Origin: Paenibacillus sp. FSL H8-0537
Lineage (GTDB): Bacteria; Bacillota; Bacilli; Paenibacillales; Paenibacillaceae
Direction: 5' to 3'
Length of the DNA stretch: 64,000 nt
Assembly: GCF_038051995.1 (NCBI RefSeq)
Contig: NZ_CP150290.1
Coordinates: 2,408,001-2,472,000 of the forward strand
Shown here: positions 26,668 to 33,930 of the stretch, piece by piece
How the letters are laid out: every line of letters begins with the position of its first letter
How positions within the stretch are numbered: the first letter of the stretch is position 1
Program-made: the position numbers and the translations under genes
The notes under the pieces: model-generated
Seen by the model: the letters and a program-made list of their open reading frames with translations, nothing else
Told to the model about the DNA's origin: nothing
The model's database searches: none

Positions 26668-27397
26668 CCGTGTTTATAAATCCTACATAAAAGGCGGCTT
26701 GTTTTCTAGAGAAACACAGCAGGTGCTGACAAACATGAGCTTCGAATGCGGGCAGGGCGAATGCTTGGGCATAATCGGGGAAAGCGGGAGCGGCAAATCG
26801 ACATTGGGGCGATTATTATTGGGGCTTGAAAAGCCCGATAGCGGAAGTATTTTATTTGAGGGCAACAAAGTAGAGGATCGAAAAGCAAGACAGGGGCAGA
26901 TTAGCGCTGTATTTCAGGACTATTCCTCCTCCATTAATCCCTTTTATACAGTAGAGCAGGCGCTGATGGAGCCTTTGAAGCAGCAAAGCAGAGATCATCA
27001 GGAGGCTCAAGGCAAGATTGATCTGCTCTTGCATCAGGTGGGCCTCAGTCCATCCTATCGAAAAAAATATCCGCATGAGTTATCGGGCGGGGAGGCTCAA
27101 CGAGTGTGCATAGCAAGGGCGGTTGCAACAGAGCCAAAATGTATTTTATTAGACGAAGCAATCAGCTCTTTGGATGGTTCCGTGCAAATGCAGGTGCTGG
27201 AATTGTTAAAAAGCTTGAGGGAAATTTACAATATGGCCTATATTTTCATCACCCATGATATTCTGGCTGCCGCTTATATTTGCGATAGAGTATTGATTAT
27301 TAAAAACGGCGAAATTGAAGAAATGGTCAAAATCGAGCATTTAAAAGACGTCCAGTCTGCGTATGCAAGGAAATTGCTGCAGATGATCATTACGTAA
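26654..27397 (+). CDS. cntF: Metallophore ABC transporter ATPase 2
   Basis: 247 residues starting at a TTG with GGAGG 8 bases upstream, inside the cntD reading frame. Walker A GESGSGKS (42-49), Q-loop VFQDYSSSINP, signature YPHELSGGEAQRV, Walker B CILLDEAISSLD and H-loop IFITHD. The Walker B region has EAISSLD instead of the usual EPTSALD, as is tolerated in OppF-like proteins. Pairs with CntD. Confidence 0.92.
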   Translation: MLSVDRVYKSYIKGGLFSRETQQVLTNMSFECGQGECLGIIGESGSGKSTLGRLLLGLEKPDSGSILFEGNKVEDRKARQGQISAVFQDYSSSINPFYTVEQALMEPLKQQSRDHQEAQGKIDLLLHQVGLSPSYRKKYPHELSGGEAQRVCIARAVATEPKCILLDEAISSLDGSVQMQVLELLKSLREIYNMAYIFITHDILAAAYICDRVLIIKNGEIEEMVKIEHLKDVQSAYARKLLQMIIT

Positions 27398-27463
27398 CGA
27401 TACCAGCAAGGTCAGTCAGTCTCGGAAACGGTCACAAGGAGAATAGAGGGAGGAGCAGGAGAG

Positions 27464-28651
27464 GTGAGAGGAGCTCTATCATGGCCTTTTATGCGTTTAT
27501 ATATGTTGACCCTGTTGTATTTCAGCGCGAACTCCATACTAAATGTCATTATTCCTTTAAAGGGTGAATCGCTTGGCGCCACCAATACAACGATCGGTAT
27601 CATTATGGGGTCGTATTTATTTACAACGATGTTTTTTCGGCCATGGGCGGGCAAAATGATTCAAAAGTACGGCCCCATCCGTGTGCTGCGCACGATTCTT
27701 ATTATAAATGGCTTTGCTTTAATTCTATACACGTTTACGGGACTCGCGGGGTATTTCGTCGCCCGTATGCTGCAAGGTGTATGTACAGCCTTTTTCTCCA
27801 TGGCTTTGCAATTGGGCATTATTGATGCACTGCCAGAAAAGGACCGTTCACAGGGGATTTCCATGTATTCCTTATGTGCTTCTATGCCGGGTATAATCGG
27901 TCCCTTATTGGCTTTAGGCATTTGGCAAGCAGGAAATATGAACCATTTCACAGTGGCTATGATCGCGATTGCTATCCTTACAGGGATTGTAGGCTACAGC
28001 GCCAAAATGGACAAACAAGCGGCCGAGGCTGATACAGGTCAGAAAGGGCAGGGCAGTACGATGTCCGAGTCGTTTGGCCAGTTATTCAAAAACCCGCATT
28101 TGTTCAAATGCAGTGTGCTGATGCTGATTGCTTCCCTTGTATTTGGGGCGGTGACCACCTTCATACCGCTATATGCTGCACAAATCGAAGGAGGAAATGC
28201 GGCGATTTATCTCATGCTGCAGGCGGGAGCCGTAGTAGTGGCCCGCTTTGCATTACGAAAGAAAATTCCTTCGGATGGCAAATGGCATTCTGCTTTTGTC
28301 ATGGTCATTATGCTGATGCTAGCTGCAGCAGCGTTATGTGTCAGCTTTTCTGCAATGGGCGGAGCCGTCTTTTTCTATGCTGGCGCAGGCTTGATGGGGA
28401 TCGCTCAAGCACTGCTCTATCCAACATTAACGACGTATTTAACTTTTGTTTTGCCGCAATTGAATCGCAATGTATTCATTGGCTTATTTATTGCTACGGC
28501 GGATTTGGGCGTTTCGCTCGGTGGGGTCATTATGGGGCCAGTAGCGGATATTTTCTCTTATTCCGTTATGTATATGCTTTGCGCGATTTTAGGCGTGTCA
28601 ATGATTGTTTTTTCTTATGAGCGCCGTAACAAATCAAGTTTTGGGCTGTGA
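27464..28651 (+). CDS. cntE: MFS exporter of the metallophore
   Basis: 395 residues with twelve predicted membrane segments and the MFS motif-A-like RPWAGKMIQKYGPIRVLR between segments 2 and 3. As the last gene of the operon it corresponds to CntE, the exporter of newly made staphylopine. The start is a GTG after GGGAGGAG; an ATG at 27481 is out of frame. No clear terminator follows before the coat-protein gene. Confidence 0.88.
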   Translation: MRGALSWPFMRLYMLTLLYFSANSILNVIIPLKGESLGATNTTIGIIMGSYLFTTMFFRPWAGKMIQKYGPIRVLRTILIINGFALILYTFTGLAGYFVARMLQGVCTAFFSMALQLGIIDALPEKDRSQGISMYSLCASMPGIIGPLLALGIWQAGNMNHFTVAMIAIAILTGIVGYSAKMDKQAAEADTGQKGQGSTMSESFGQLFKNPHLFKCSVLMLIASLVFGAVTTFIPLYAAQIEGGNAAIYLMLQAGAVVVARFALRKKIPSDGKWHSAFVMVIMLMLAAAALCVSFSAMGGAVFFYAGAGLMGIAQALLYPTLTTYLTFVLPQLNRNVFIGLFIATADLGVSLGGVIMGPVADIFSYSVMYMLCAILGVSMIVFSYERRNKSSFGL

Positions 28652-28772
28652 TCCCGCCCTCCAAGCCGCGGAAACAGTGAGGGCCATTGCCTTCCATGTC
28701 AAACGTACAGGCCGCATTTCCTTCCTGTGAATACAATAACGTGTATTCCAAAACCGGAAGGGGATAATTATT

Positions 28773-29081
28773 TTGAACAGAAATAATTACTATAATATGG
28801 GTACTATAGGCAATATGGGTAATGTAGGCGGTATGAATGACATGAACTTTTGTCCCGATTGTCCAACGCAGACGATCTATGATCCTCCCATTGTACAATA
28901 CGAGAACTACTATCACCCACAGCTCGTGAATGTCGTTCAAAATATTGAAACAGTGAAGCAGCATCATTGTTGTCCAGTTTATAAGCAGCATTTCACGCAA
29001 ACGGAGAAAAATGTTATGGTTTCGAGTGCGAGACGCACGAAGCAGTCTAAAGCAGCTTCCAAGAAACGTTCAAAAAAATAG
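28773..29081 (+). CDS. CotD-like spore coat protein
   Basis: 102 residues. A Met/Asn/Gly-rich head (NNYYNMGTIGNMGNVGG), then CPDCPTQTIYDPPIVQYENYYHPQLVNVVQ and VKQHHCCPVYKQHF, the cysteine/histidine pattern of CotD-family inner-coat proteins, then a Lys/Ser-rich tail. It should be made in the mother cell late in sporulation. The TTG start follows AAGGGG. A GAATACA/TGTATTC inverted repeat (28729-28748) lies just upstream. Confidence 0.75.
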   Translation: MNRNNYYNMGTIGNMGNVGGMNDMNFCPDCPTQTIYDPPIVQYENYYHPQLVNVVQNIETVKQHHCCPVYKQHFTQTEKNVMVSSARRTKQSKAASKKRSKK

Positions 29082-29096
29082 CTTGAATATGAAATA

Positions 29097-29157
29097 AAGA
29101 CCCTTAAGAACGGCCGCTTGGTGAGTGAAGCGGCCCTCTTTAAGGGTCTTATTTTTT
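29097..29157. terminator. Bidirectional terminator between the coat gene and the SufR-like regulator
   Basis: AAGACCCTTAA and TTAAGGGTCTT enclose an inner GCCGCTT/AAGCGGC stem; T6 follows on the plus strand and T-rich sequence on the minus. Confidence 0.88.
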
Positions 29158-29190
29158 AAGGGATCTAAAGGGCAATAGGCAGAACTAGGC

Positions 29191-29847
29191 TTATACGCCT
29201 TCCCTCACCCTGTAGACACAGTTTCTGCCTCCCACCAAAATATGCTCCACCCGTTCGATAAGCGTCTGCTCCCCAAGAATAACTCGAAATAAATGCAGCT
29301 CATTTTTACATAACCCGGTACAGACAACAGCAGCCTCACAAATCGGACAATGCTTCTCAATGAACAGGTAGCTTCCATCGTCTTGATCCTGAATCTCAGC
29401 CATGTAACCTTCATTTGTTCGAATCTCGGCCAGTTTCTCTAGTTTTCCCCGTATGCTCGATGCGTCACCAATGTGCTGAAGATATTGCACTTGCATCTTC
29501 TTATCCCGGACAGCAAGCAGCTTGTCTAACCCCTCGTTTCCGAAGGCTTCTCTCATCGAATGGATCAAACTGACGGACAACTCCGAATAACCGCTTGGAA
29601 AAAATTTATTAGCTTCGGGAGTTAATCTCCATAGCTTGGTCGGCCGGCCCATGGGGCGGGCTTGTTCTTCATGAGTAACAAATCCTTCTTCTTTCAGGGC
29701 ATTTAAGTGCTGGCGAATCGCCATTCCAGAGAGCGAAAATTCGGAGGCTAGCGCCATCACGTCCATCCCGCCCTGCTGCTTTAGCAGATCAATGATCGCT
29801 CTTCGGGTTCTGGTTGAGGAATCTTTATTGGTTTGATTTCGGCTCAT
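29191..29847 (-). CDS. SufR/DeoR-like winged-helix regulator with C-terminal cysteine cluster
   Basis: 218 residues. The N-terminal winged helix reads RRAIIDLLKQQGGMDVMALASEFSLSGMAIRQHLNALKEEGFV, followed by RPMGRPTKLWRLT, as in SufR-type repressors. The C-terminal part has HCPICEAAVVCTGLCKNE, a CxxC-x6-C-x3-C cluster matching the Fe-S site of SufR, so it may sense iron-sulfur or redox state. AAGGAGGG precedes the ATG at 29847. Divergent from an MFS exporter it probably controls. Confidence 0.82.
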   Translation of the reverse strand: MSRNQTNKDSSTRTRRAIIDLLKQQGGMDVMALASEFSLSGMAIRQHLNALKEEGFVTHEEQARPMGRPTKLWRLTPEANKFFPSGYSELSVSLIHSMREAFGNEGLDKLLAVRDKKMQVQYLQHIGDASSIRGKLEKLAEIRTNEGYMAEIQDQDDGSYLFIEKHCPICEAAVVCTGLCKNELHLFRVILGEQTLIERVEHILVGGRNCVYRVREGV

Positions 29848-29935
29848 GATGCCCTCCTTATTAAGCAACTGGATCTACATCGCTCCTTACATTTTAAATA
29901 TAAATGTTGACAAAGTCAAAGGTGAACTGTACCGT

Positions 29936-29967
29936 ATACTTTGTAAAGAAAAATGTTTACTAAGTAT
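29936..29967. promoter_or_regulatory. Candidate operator between the SufR-like gene and the MFS gene
   Basis: ATACTTtGTAAA (29936-29947) is mirrored by TTTACtAAGTAT (29956-29967) around an 8-base centre: 11 of 12 positions per arm pair. It lies 47 bases before the MFS start. A possible MFS promoter (TTTACT then TATACA) overlaps its right arm. Confidence 0.6.
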
Positions 29968-30013
29968 CCGGATACGGTGTATACATAACTATTTTATTTG
30001 GAGGTTCATTTTA

Positions 30014-31378
30014 ATGTCTAATCATCAAAGTATTTTCAGCCCGCGTTATTTTGCATTGACTATAGGTATTATCCTGTCTGTGATGGCGGTTGGATTCGAA
30101 GGACTCTCGGTAACGACGATTGCTCCTTCCATCGCTGGCGACTTAAACGGCATTGACCTTTTTGGCTGGATATTCAGTACGTATCTGCTTGCGCAGATTA
30201 TTGGCACCTTGGTCGTTGGTCGTATCATTGATAGAAAAGGGCCGGCAGCACCGTTCACTTACGCCCTTATTTTGTTTATCGTCGGGCTGATCGCTGCCGC
30301 GACAGCAAGCGATATGTATATGATGATTTTGGCGCGAGCCATGCAGGGCCTAGGTGCCGGTGCAATGATGACTTGTGTTTACACGGCAATATCTTTAAGT
30401 TACCCCGATGAATTGCGTGCGAAAATACTTGGAGCATTCGGTACTGCCTATGTTCTTCCATCTATGCTCGGTCCATACGTCGCCGGCCTTATCGCAGACC
30501 AGTGGTCTTGGCGGTTTGTTTTCTGGGGAATATTACCGATTCTGATTGTTTCAGCACTGCTTAGTCTGCCTGCTTTTAGGAAGCTGAAAACACAGGGAAC
30601 ACAAGGGGACAACGGGGCTGCAGCTACATGGATGGCGTTGCTATTAACGATCGGTACGGGGATTCTCTTAGTGGGTCTTAGCATGCTGCCGACCATTACA
30701 GGGTTTGTTTTAACGATTATCGGCTTAGTGCTAATGGTATATCCGCTGCGCAAACTGCTCCCTAAGGGAACTCTTGCTATGAGAAGAGGAATGCCGGCTA
30801 TTCTAGCATCACGTGGGCTGTTCTTCGCTGCATATGCCAGTACACAGAATTTCTTGGTATTGGCTCTAATAAATGTGAAGGGTATTACGCCTTCTCAAGC
30901 TGGATTAATTGTAGCGAGCGCAGCACTGAGTTGGTGTGTCATTGCTTATCTGCAGGGACGTTGGGACTCGGCAGACCAGGGGCGTGGACGTCATACAAGA
31001 ATTATTCTAGGTGTGCTGCTGCTTGCAATTGGGATTGCCTTCGTATTTTGGGTGCCAGTTGTAACAGTTACCGTAGCGGTGATTGGACAAATCATAGCGG
31101 GAATCGGAATTGGCTTGGCGCATCCGATTAGCGGCGTTGTAGCCTTTTCCCAAACAGGTGAAGAAGGGGTTGGAAAAACCTCGGCAAATCTACAATTTGC
31201 AGATTCTTTTACACCAGGCGTCGTTATCGGGATAGGCGGTTCCATCCTTGTCGTGTGTCAAGCTGCCGGGATGTCGATGCAAGCTGCATTAACGGTAACA
31301 ATGGGTTTTCATCTCTTGTTAATCGTCATGAGTTTATTGGCCAGCACGCGGATTACACCAGCAACCAAAAGCAAATAG
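30014..31378 (+). CDS. MFS multidrug-type exporter
   Basis: 454 residues with about fourteen hydrophobic segments. Early motifs fit drug:proton antiporters: SVTTIAPSIAGDLNGIDLFGWIFSTYLLAQ, GRIIDRKGPAAPF (motif A) and LARAMQGLGAGAMMT (motif C-like). The ATG at 30014 lies 9 bases after GGAGG; the longer open frame to 29846 crosses the regulatory region. Probably repressed by the divergent SufR-like protein. Confidence 0.88.
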   Translation: MSNHQSIFSPRYFALTIGIILSVMAVGFEGLSVTTIAPSIAGDLNGIDLFGWIFSTYLLAQIIGTLVVGRIIDRKGPAAPFTYALILFIVGLIAAATASDMYMMILARAMQGLGAGAMMTCVYTAISLSYPDELRAKILGAFGTAYVLPSMLGPYVAGLIADQWSWRFVFWGILPILIVSALLSLPAFRKLKTQGTQGDNGAAATWMALLLTIGTGILLVGLSMLPTITGFVLTIIGLVLMVYPLRKLLPKGTLAMRRGMPAILASRGLFFAAYASTQNFLVLALINVKGITPSQAGLIVASAALSWCVIAYLQGRWDSADQGRGRHTRIILGVLLLAIGIAFVFWVPVVTVTVAVIGQIIAGIGIGLAHPISGVVAFSQTGEEGVGKTSANLQFADSFTPGVVIGIGGSILVVCQAAGMSMQAALTVTMGFHLLLIVMSLLASTRITPATKSK

Positions 31379-31434
31379 AGCAAGTCTGCAAACTTTAGGC
31401 CTGAAAAACAAATAAACGGTAGGAGAGATGTACA

Positions 31435-31939
31435 ATGTTTAACATCTTAGAAGCTAACATTGATGGAAATCTCATTTTACTAGGAGAGCAAGGGTACGAC
31501 GAAAGAAGAAAGGTATACTGAATTACAGAGTAGGTTTGACCTAGCAGCTCCGAAAAATGTTCCCGTTTATGGAACGTCACTTTTTGTTAAAGAATTGAAC
31601 GATGAAATCATTGATACGCTGCTCAGCAAACTGGAAAACCCTCCAAGATCGTCTTTACTGGTACAATTCTGGAGCTGTCACGGCCGGATGAATCGCATAC
31701 CTTCCGATGCTACCGCATTTGCTGTTCGTGATGCATCGTTCCTGCTCTGTTTGGATGTCGACTTTCCCATGGAGGAAGCGGAGAAGTGTACCGATTGGAT
31801 AGAAGCCGTTTATGAGGCGTTATTGCCCTATTCGCTTCGCAAGTCGTCTTATTTGAATACCGTTCGAGCCGATGAGCAAATAACGAAAGATGCCTATGCA
31901 GCTAATTACCAGAGGCTGCTCGCCATCAAGAAGCAATAA
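31435..31939 (+). pseudogene. Remnant of an FAD-linked oxidase (BBE-type)
   Basis: An AGGAG and ATG (31435) open a frame that reads GNLILLGEQGYDERRKVY, the usual N-terminus of BBE-type FAD oxidases, and stops at 31519-31521. A second frame (from about 31502, open to the stop at 31939) reads PKNVPVYGTSLFVKEL and later WSCHGRMNRIPSDATAFAVRD and AYAANYQRLLAIKKQ, the C-terminal half of the same family. The central FAD-binding domain is missing, so this is an internal deletion plus frameshift; intact members have about 450 residues. Confidence 0.75.
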
Positions 31940-32052
31940 GATCCGACAAACTTTTTCCGGAAAAACCATAATATTGACCCGGGAATTTAGTTTTCTTTTA
32001 GCAGGATTAAACTGCTGAGCAATGGGGGTAGAGCTTTTGAGGAGTGTTCGCC

Positions 32053-32976
32053 TTGCTTTCGAAAAATCGACAAGAGGAAAATCGCAAAATATATTTTCGA
32101 TCCGAATTTACTTTTTGCCCGCATTGTGAGAAGAAATTACAGCGTGCCCATACGGTTTGGCACAAAGAAATTACGACGTTAAACGGTGTCGTTGAAGTAT
32201 GGAGTATAGCCTACACATGCAAAAATATGATTTGCTCACACAAAGGCATCTTCTACAAATCAGCGGAAGCCGAAATGCTCGGTATGAAACAGTCATCCTA
32301 TGGTGGGGATGTGCTAAGCCTTGCAGGAGAGTTGTGCTTTACGCCACATATGGCGGTAAGGGAACTCACTGCAGCTCTTCATGTGACGATTGAGCTCAAT
32401 GGCGGCATTGTTTTGTCGATGCATGCTGTGCAGCAAAAAAAGGGGAACGAAACGCTCTACATCATATATGAAGTATTTAGCGGCACGGTAATTGCTGCAA
32501 AAAATATGGAAAGCGGAACGGTTGTGGAACTTCAAGCTCTCATTTTGCCAGTCATTAAACTAGGATTTCCTATTGTAGGTATCGTGTTTGATGGCCAGTA
32601 TAGTATACGCTTGGCCTTTGAAGGCTTGTTTCCTGGTTTACCTTACCAGTACTGCCATTACCGCTATATCTCTACACCAATAGCGGGTGCTGATCGCAAA
32701 CTAAAAAAGCGACTGAAAAAGAATATGCGAGCTATAAGAGATTTTGAAAGAAAAATCGGGCAAATGGAAAAAAACATCAGCAAGCAATCAGATGAAGCCG
32801 CCACTTCAATTGGTGGAATGGCTGAAATTAAAATGGCCAAGAAATATATCGCAGCTGCTCGGGCTTTATTGTTGGAAGGCGGGGATCCCCCGCCTAACCT
32901 CCCGGGTATGTTGATCTATGAACGAGCGCAAACCATTCAAGCTTCGTTATCACGATACTTAGTGAGGAGTGACTGA
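32053..32976 (+). CDS. Truncated transposase-like protein with N-terminal zinc finger
   Basis: About 307 residues. An N-terminal zinc-finger-like CPHC ... CKNMICSH, then a region resembling transposases with GFPIVGIVFDGQYSIRLAFEGLFPGLPYQYCHYRYI, then a Lys-rich helical part. Only the first acidic catalytic position is seen and full proteins of this type are, as I recall, about 550 residues, so the C-terminal half is probably lost. A TTG start at 32053 follows GAGGAG. The stop is 1 base before the start of the Fe-S carrier gene, whose ribosome site lies inside this frame. Confidence 0.55.
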   Translation: MLSKNRQEENRKIYFRSEFTFCPHCEKKLQRAHTVWHKEITTLNGVVEVWSIAYTCKNMICSHKGIFYKSAEAEMLGMKQSSYGGDVLSLAGELCFTPHMAVRELTAALHVTIELNGGIVLSMHAVQQKKGNETLYIIYEVFSGTVIAAKNMESGTVVELQALILPVIKLGFPIVGIVFDGQYSIRLAFEGLFPGLPYQYCHYRYISTPIAGADRKLKKRLKKNMRAIRDFERKIGQMEKNISKQSDEAATSIGGMAEIKMAKKYIAAARALLLEGGDPPPNLPGMLIYERAQTIQASLSRYLVRSD

Positions 32977-32977
32977 G

Positions 32978-33334
32978 ATGATAGAAATCAGTGAAAAGGC
33001 CAAATCGGCTATCCATCAAATGATCTTGGACAAAAATATTGCTGATCTGTTTCTTCGAGTAGGTATTGAAGACGGCGGATGCAGCGGATTATCTTACAAT
33101 ATTAAACTAGACGACCTGTTGACGGAAGAAGATGAGGTATTGCCGACTGAAACCTTCAATATCGTATGGGATAAACGGAGCATCGAATTTTTAGAAGGGA
33201 TCAAAATTGACTACCAAAATCAAGGCATGACTGGCGGATTTACGATCTACAACCCTAATGCGAAAGCCTCCTGCGGCTGCGGCGCGAGCTTCAGAACAGC
33301 AACCTACAAAGGAAACCGTAAAAAGTGTGACTGA
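32978..33334 (+). CDS. A-type iron-sulfur carrier (HesB/IscA/ErpA family)
   Basis: 118 residues with the three invariant cysteines: Cys35 in EDGGCSGLSY and Cys99/Cys101 in SCGCGASF. Such proteins take an Fe-S cluster from the scaffold and deliver it to apoproteins. GAGGAG precedes the ATG at 32978. It overlaps the ferredoxin gene by 8 bases, so the two are translated together. Confidence 0.92.
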   Translation: MIEISEKAKSAIHQMILDKNIADLFLRVGIEDGGCSGLSYNIKLDDLLTEEDEVLPTETFNIVWDKRSIEFLEGIKIDYQNQGMTGGFTIYNPNAKASCGCGASFRTATYKGNRKKCD

Positions 33335-33494
33335 ACTGATAATTGAAATTTATTTCATAAATCCTGATATATGTATTGACTGTGGCGCTTGCGAAGCGGC
33401 TTGTCCGGTTGAGGCGGTCTACTACGAGGAAGACTTGTCTGAGCAACAAATTAAATATGCAGCTAAGGCAAGAGAATTTTTCAAAACGCAATAA
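33327..33494 (+). CDS. Small ferredoxin with one 4Fe-4S motif
   Basis: 55 residues from the GTG at 33327, inside the end of the HesB-like gene. INPDICIDCGACEAACPVEAVYYEED supplies one complete CxxCxxCxxxCP cluster site; no second site is present, unlike most 2[4Fe-4S] or 7Fe bacterial ferredoxins. The tail (QIKYAAKAREFFKTQ) is helical. The neighbouring carrier could load its cluster; that is inference. Confidence 0.85.
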   Translation: MTELIIEIYFINPDICIDCGACEAACPVEAVYYEEDLSEQQIKYAAKAREFFKTQ

Positions 33495-33597
33495 TTTATT
33501 GCAGTCAATGATTAGTGTAATCTGAGGGGAATGAATAAATGAATGGAAATTCCTCATAATACTCAAGTACACTTACCAATGGATTGGGGGATAAAAC

Positions 33598-33780
33598 ATG
33601 CTCAATAGCCTCGAGAGTAATTATGATTGTGCAAATGCGGGAGATGATCTGCATCAACTCAAGCAGGAGCTCGAATCGCTTCGTGAACAGCAAGCAGAAG
33701 ACAAAGAAACACAGGAATCGATCAACCGACTTGAAAATCAAATCTCGTTCATCTTAAACAAATGTGATATCAACCATTAG
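33598..33780 (+). CDS. Small coiled-coil protein, 60 aa
   Basis: An ATG after GGGGGA opens a 60-codon frame. Residues 17-55 (LHQLKQELESLREQQAEDKE onward) form heptads typical of a coiled coil. Two cysteines flank the coil. Function unknown; it ends the Fe-S cluster of genes and is followed by a terminator. Confidence 0.6.
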   Translation: MLNSLESNYDCANAGDDLHQLKQELESLREQQAEDKETQESINRLENQISFILNKCDINH

Positions 33781-33806
33781 TCTGAATTTGCAAAAAAATG
33801 AACGCT

Positions 33807-33850
33807 AGCCCGATTAAGATCGTCAACTGCGATCTAAATCGGGCTTTTTG
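33807..33850 (+). terminator. Terminator after the coiled-coil gene
   Basis: AGCCCGATT-AGATCG pairs with GCGATCT-AATCGGGCT, followed by T5. Confidence 0.9.
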
Positions 33851-33867
33851 ATTTTCTGAAAAAGGGT

Positions 33868-33896
33868 GCATGAAAAGAAAATATTGGGACAAGTTA
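33868..33896 (+). promoter_or_regulatory. Possible sigma-G promoter of the ger operon
   Basis: GCATG (33868-33872), a 17-bp spacer and CAAGTTA (33890-33896) fit the sigma-G pattern (GnATR, then CATnnTA) with one mismatch. Germinant receptors are normally made in the forespore under sigma-G. Confidence 0.4.
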
Positions 33897-33930
33897 AAAT
33901 TGAGCTTTATTGAAGAAAGGATGGACTAGC

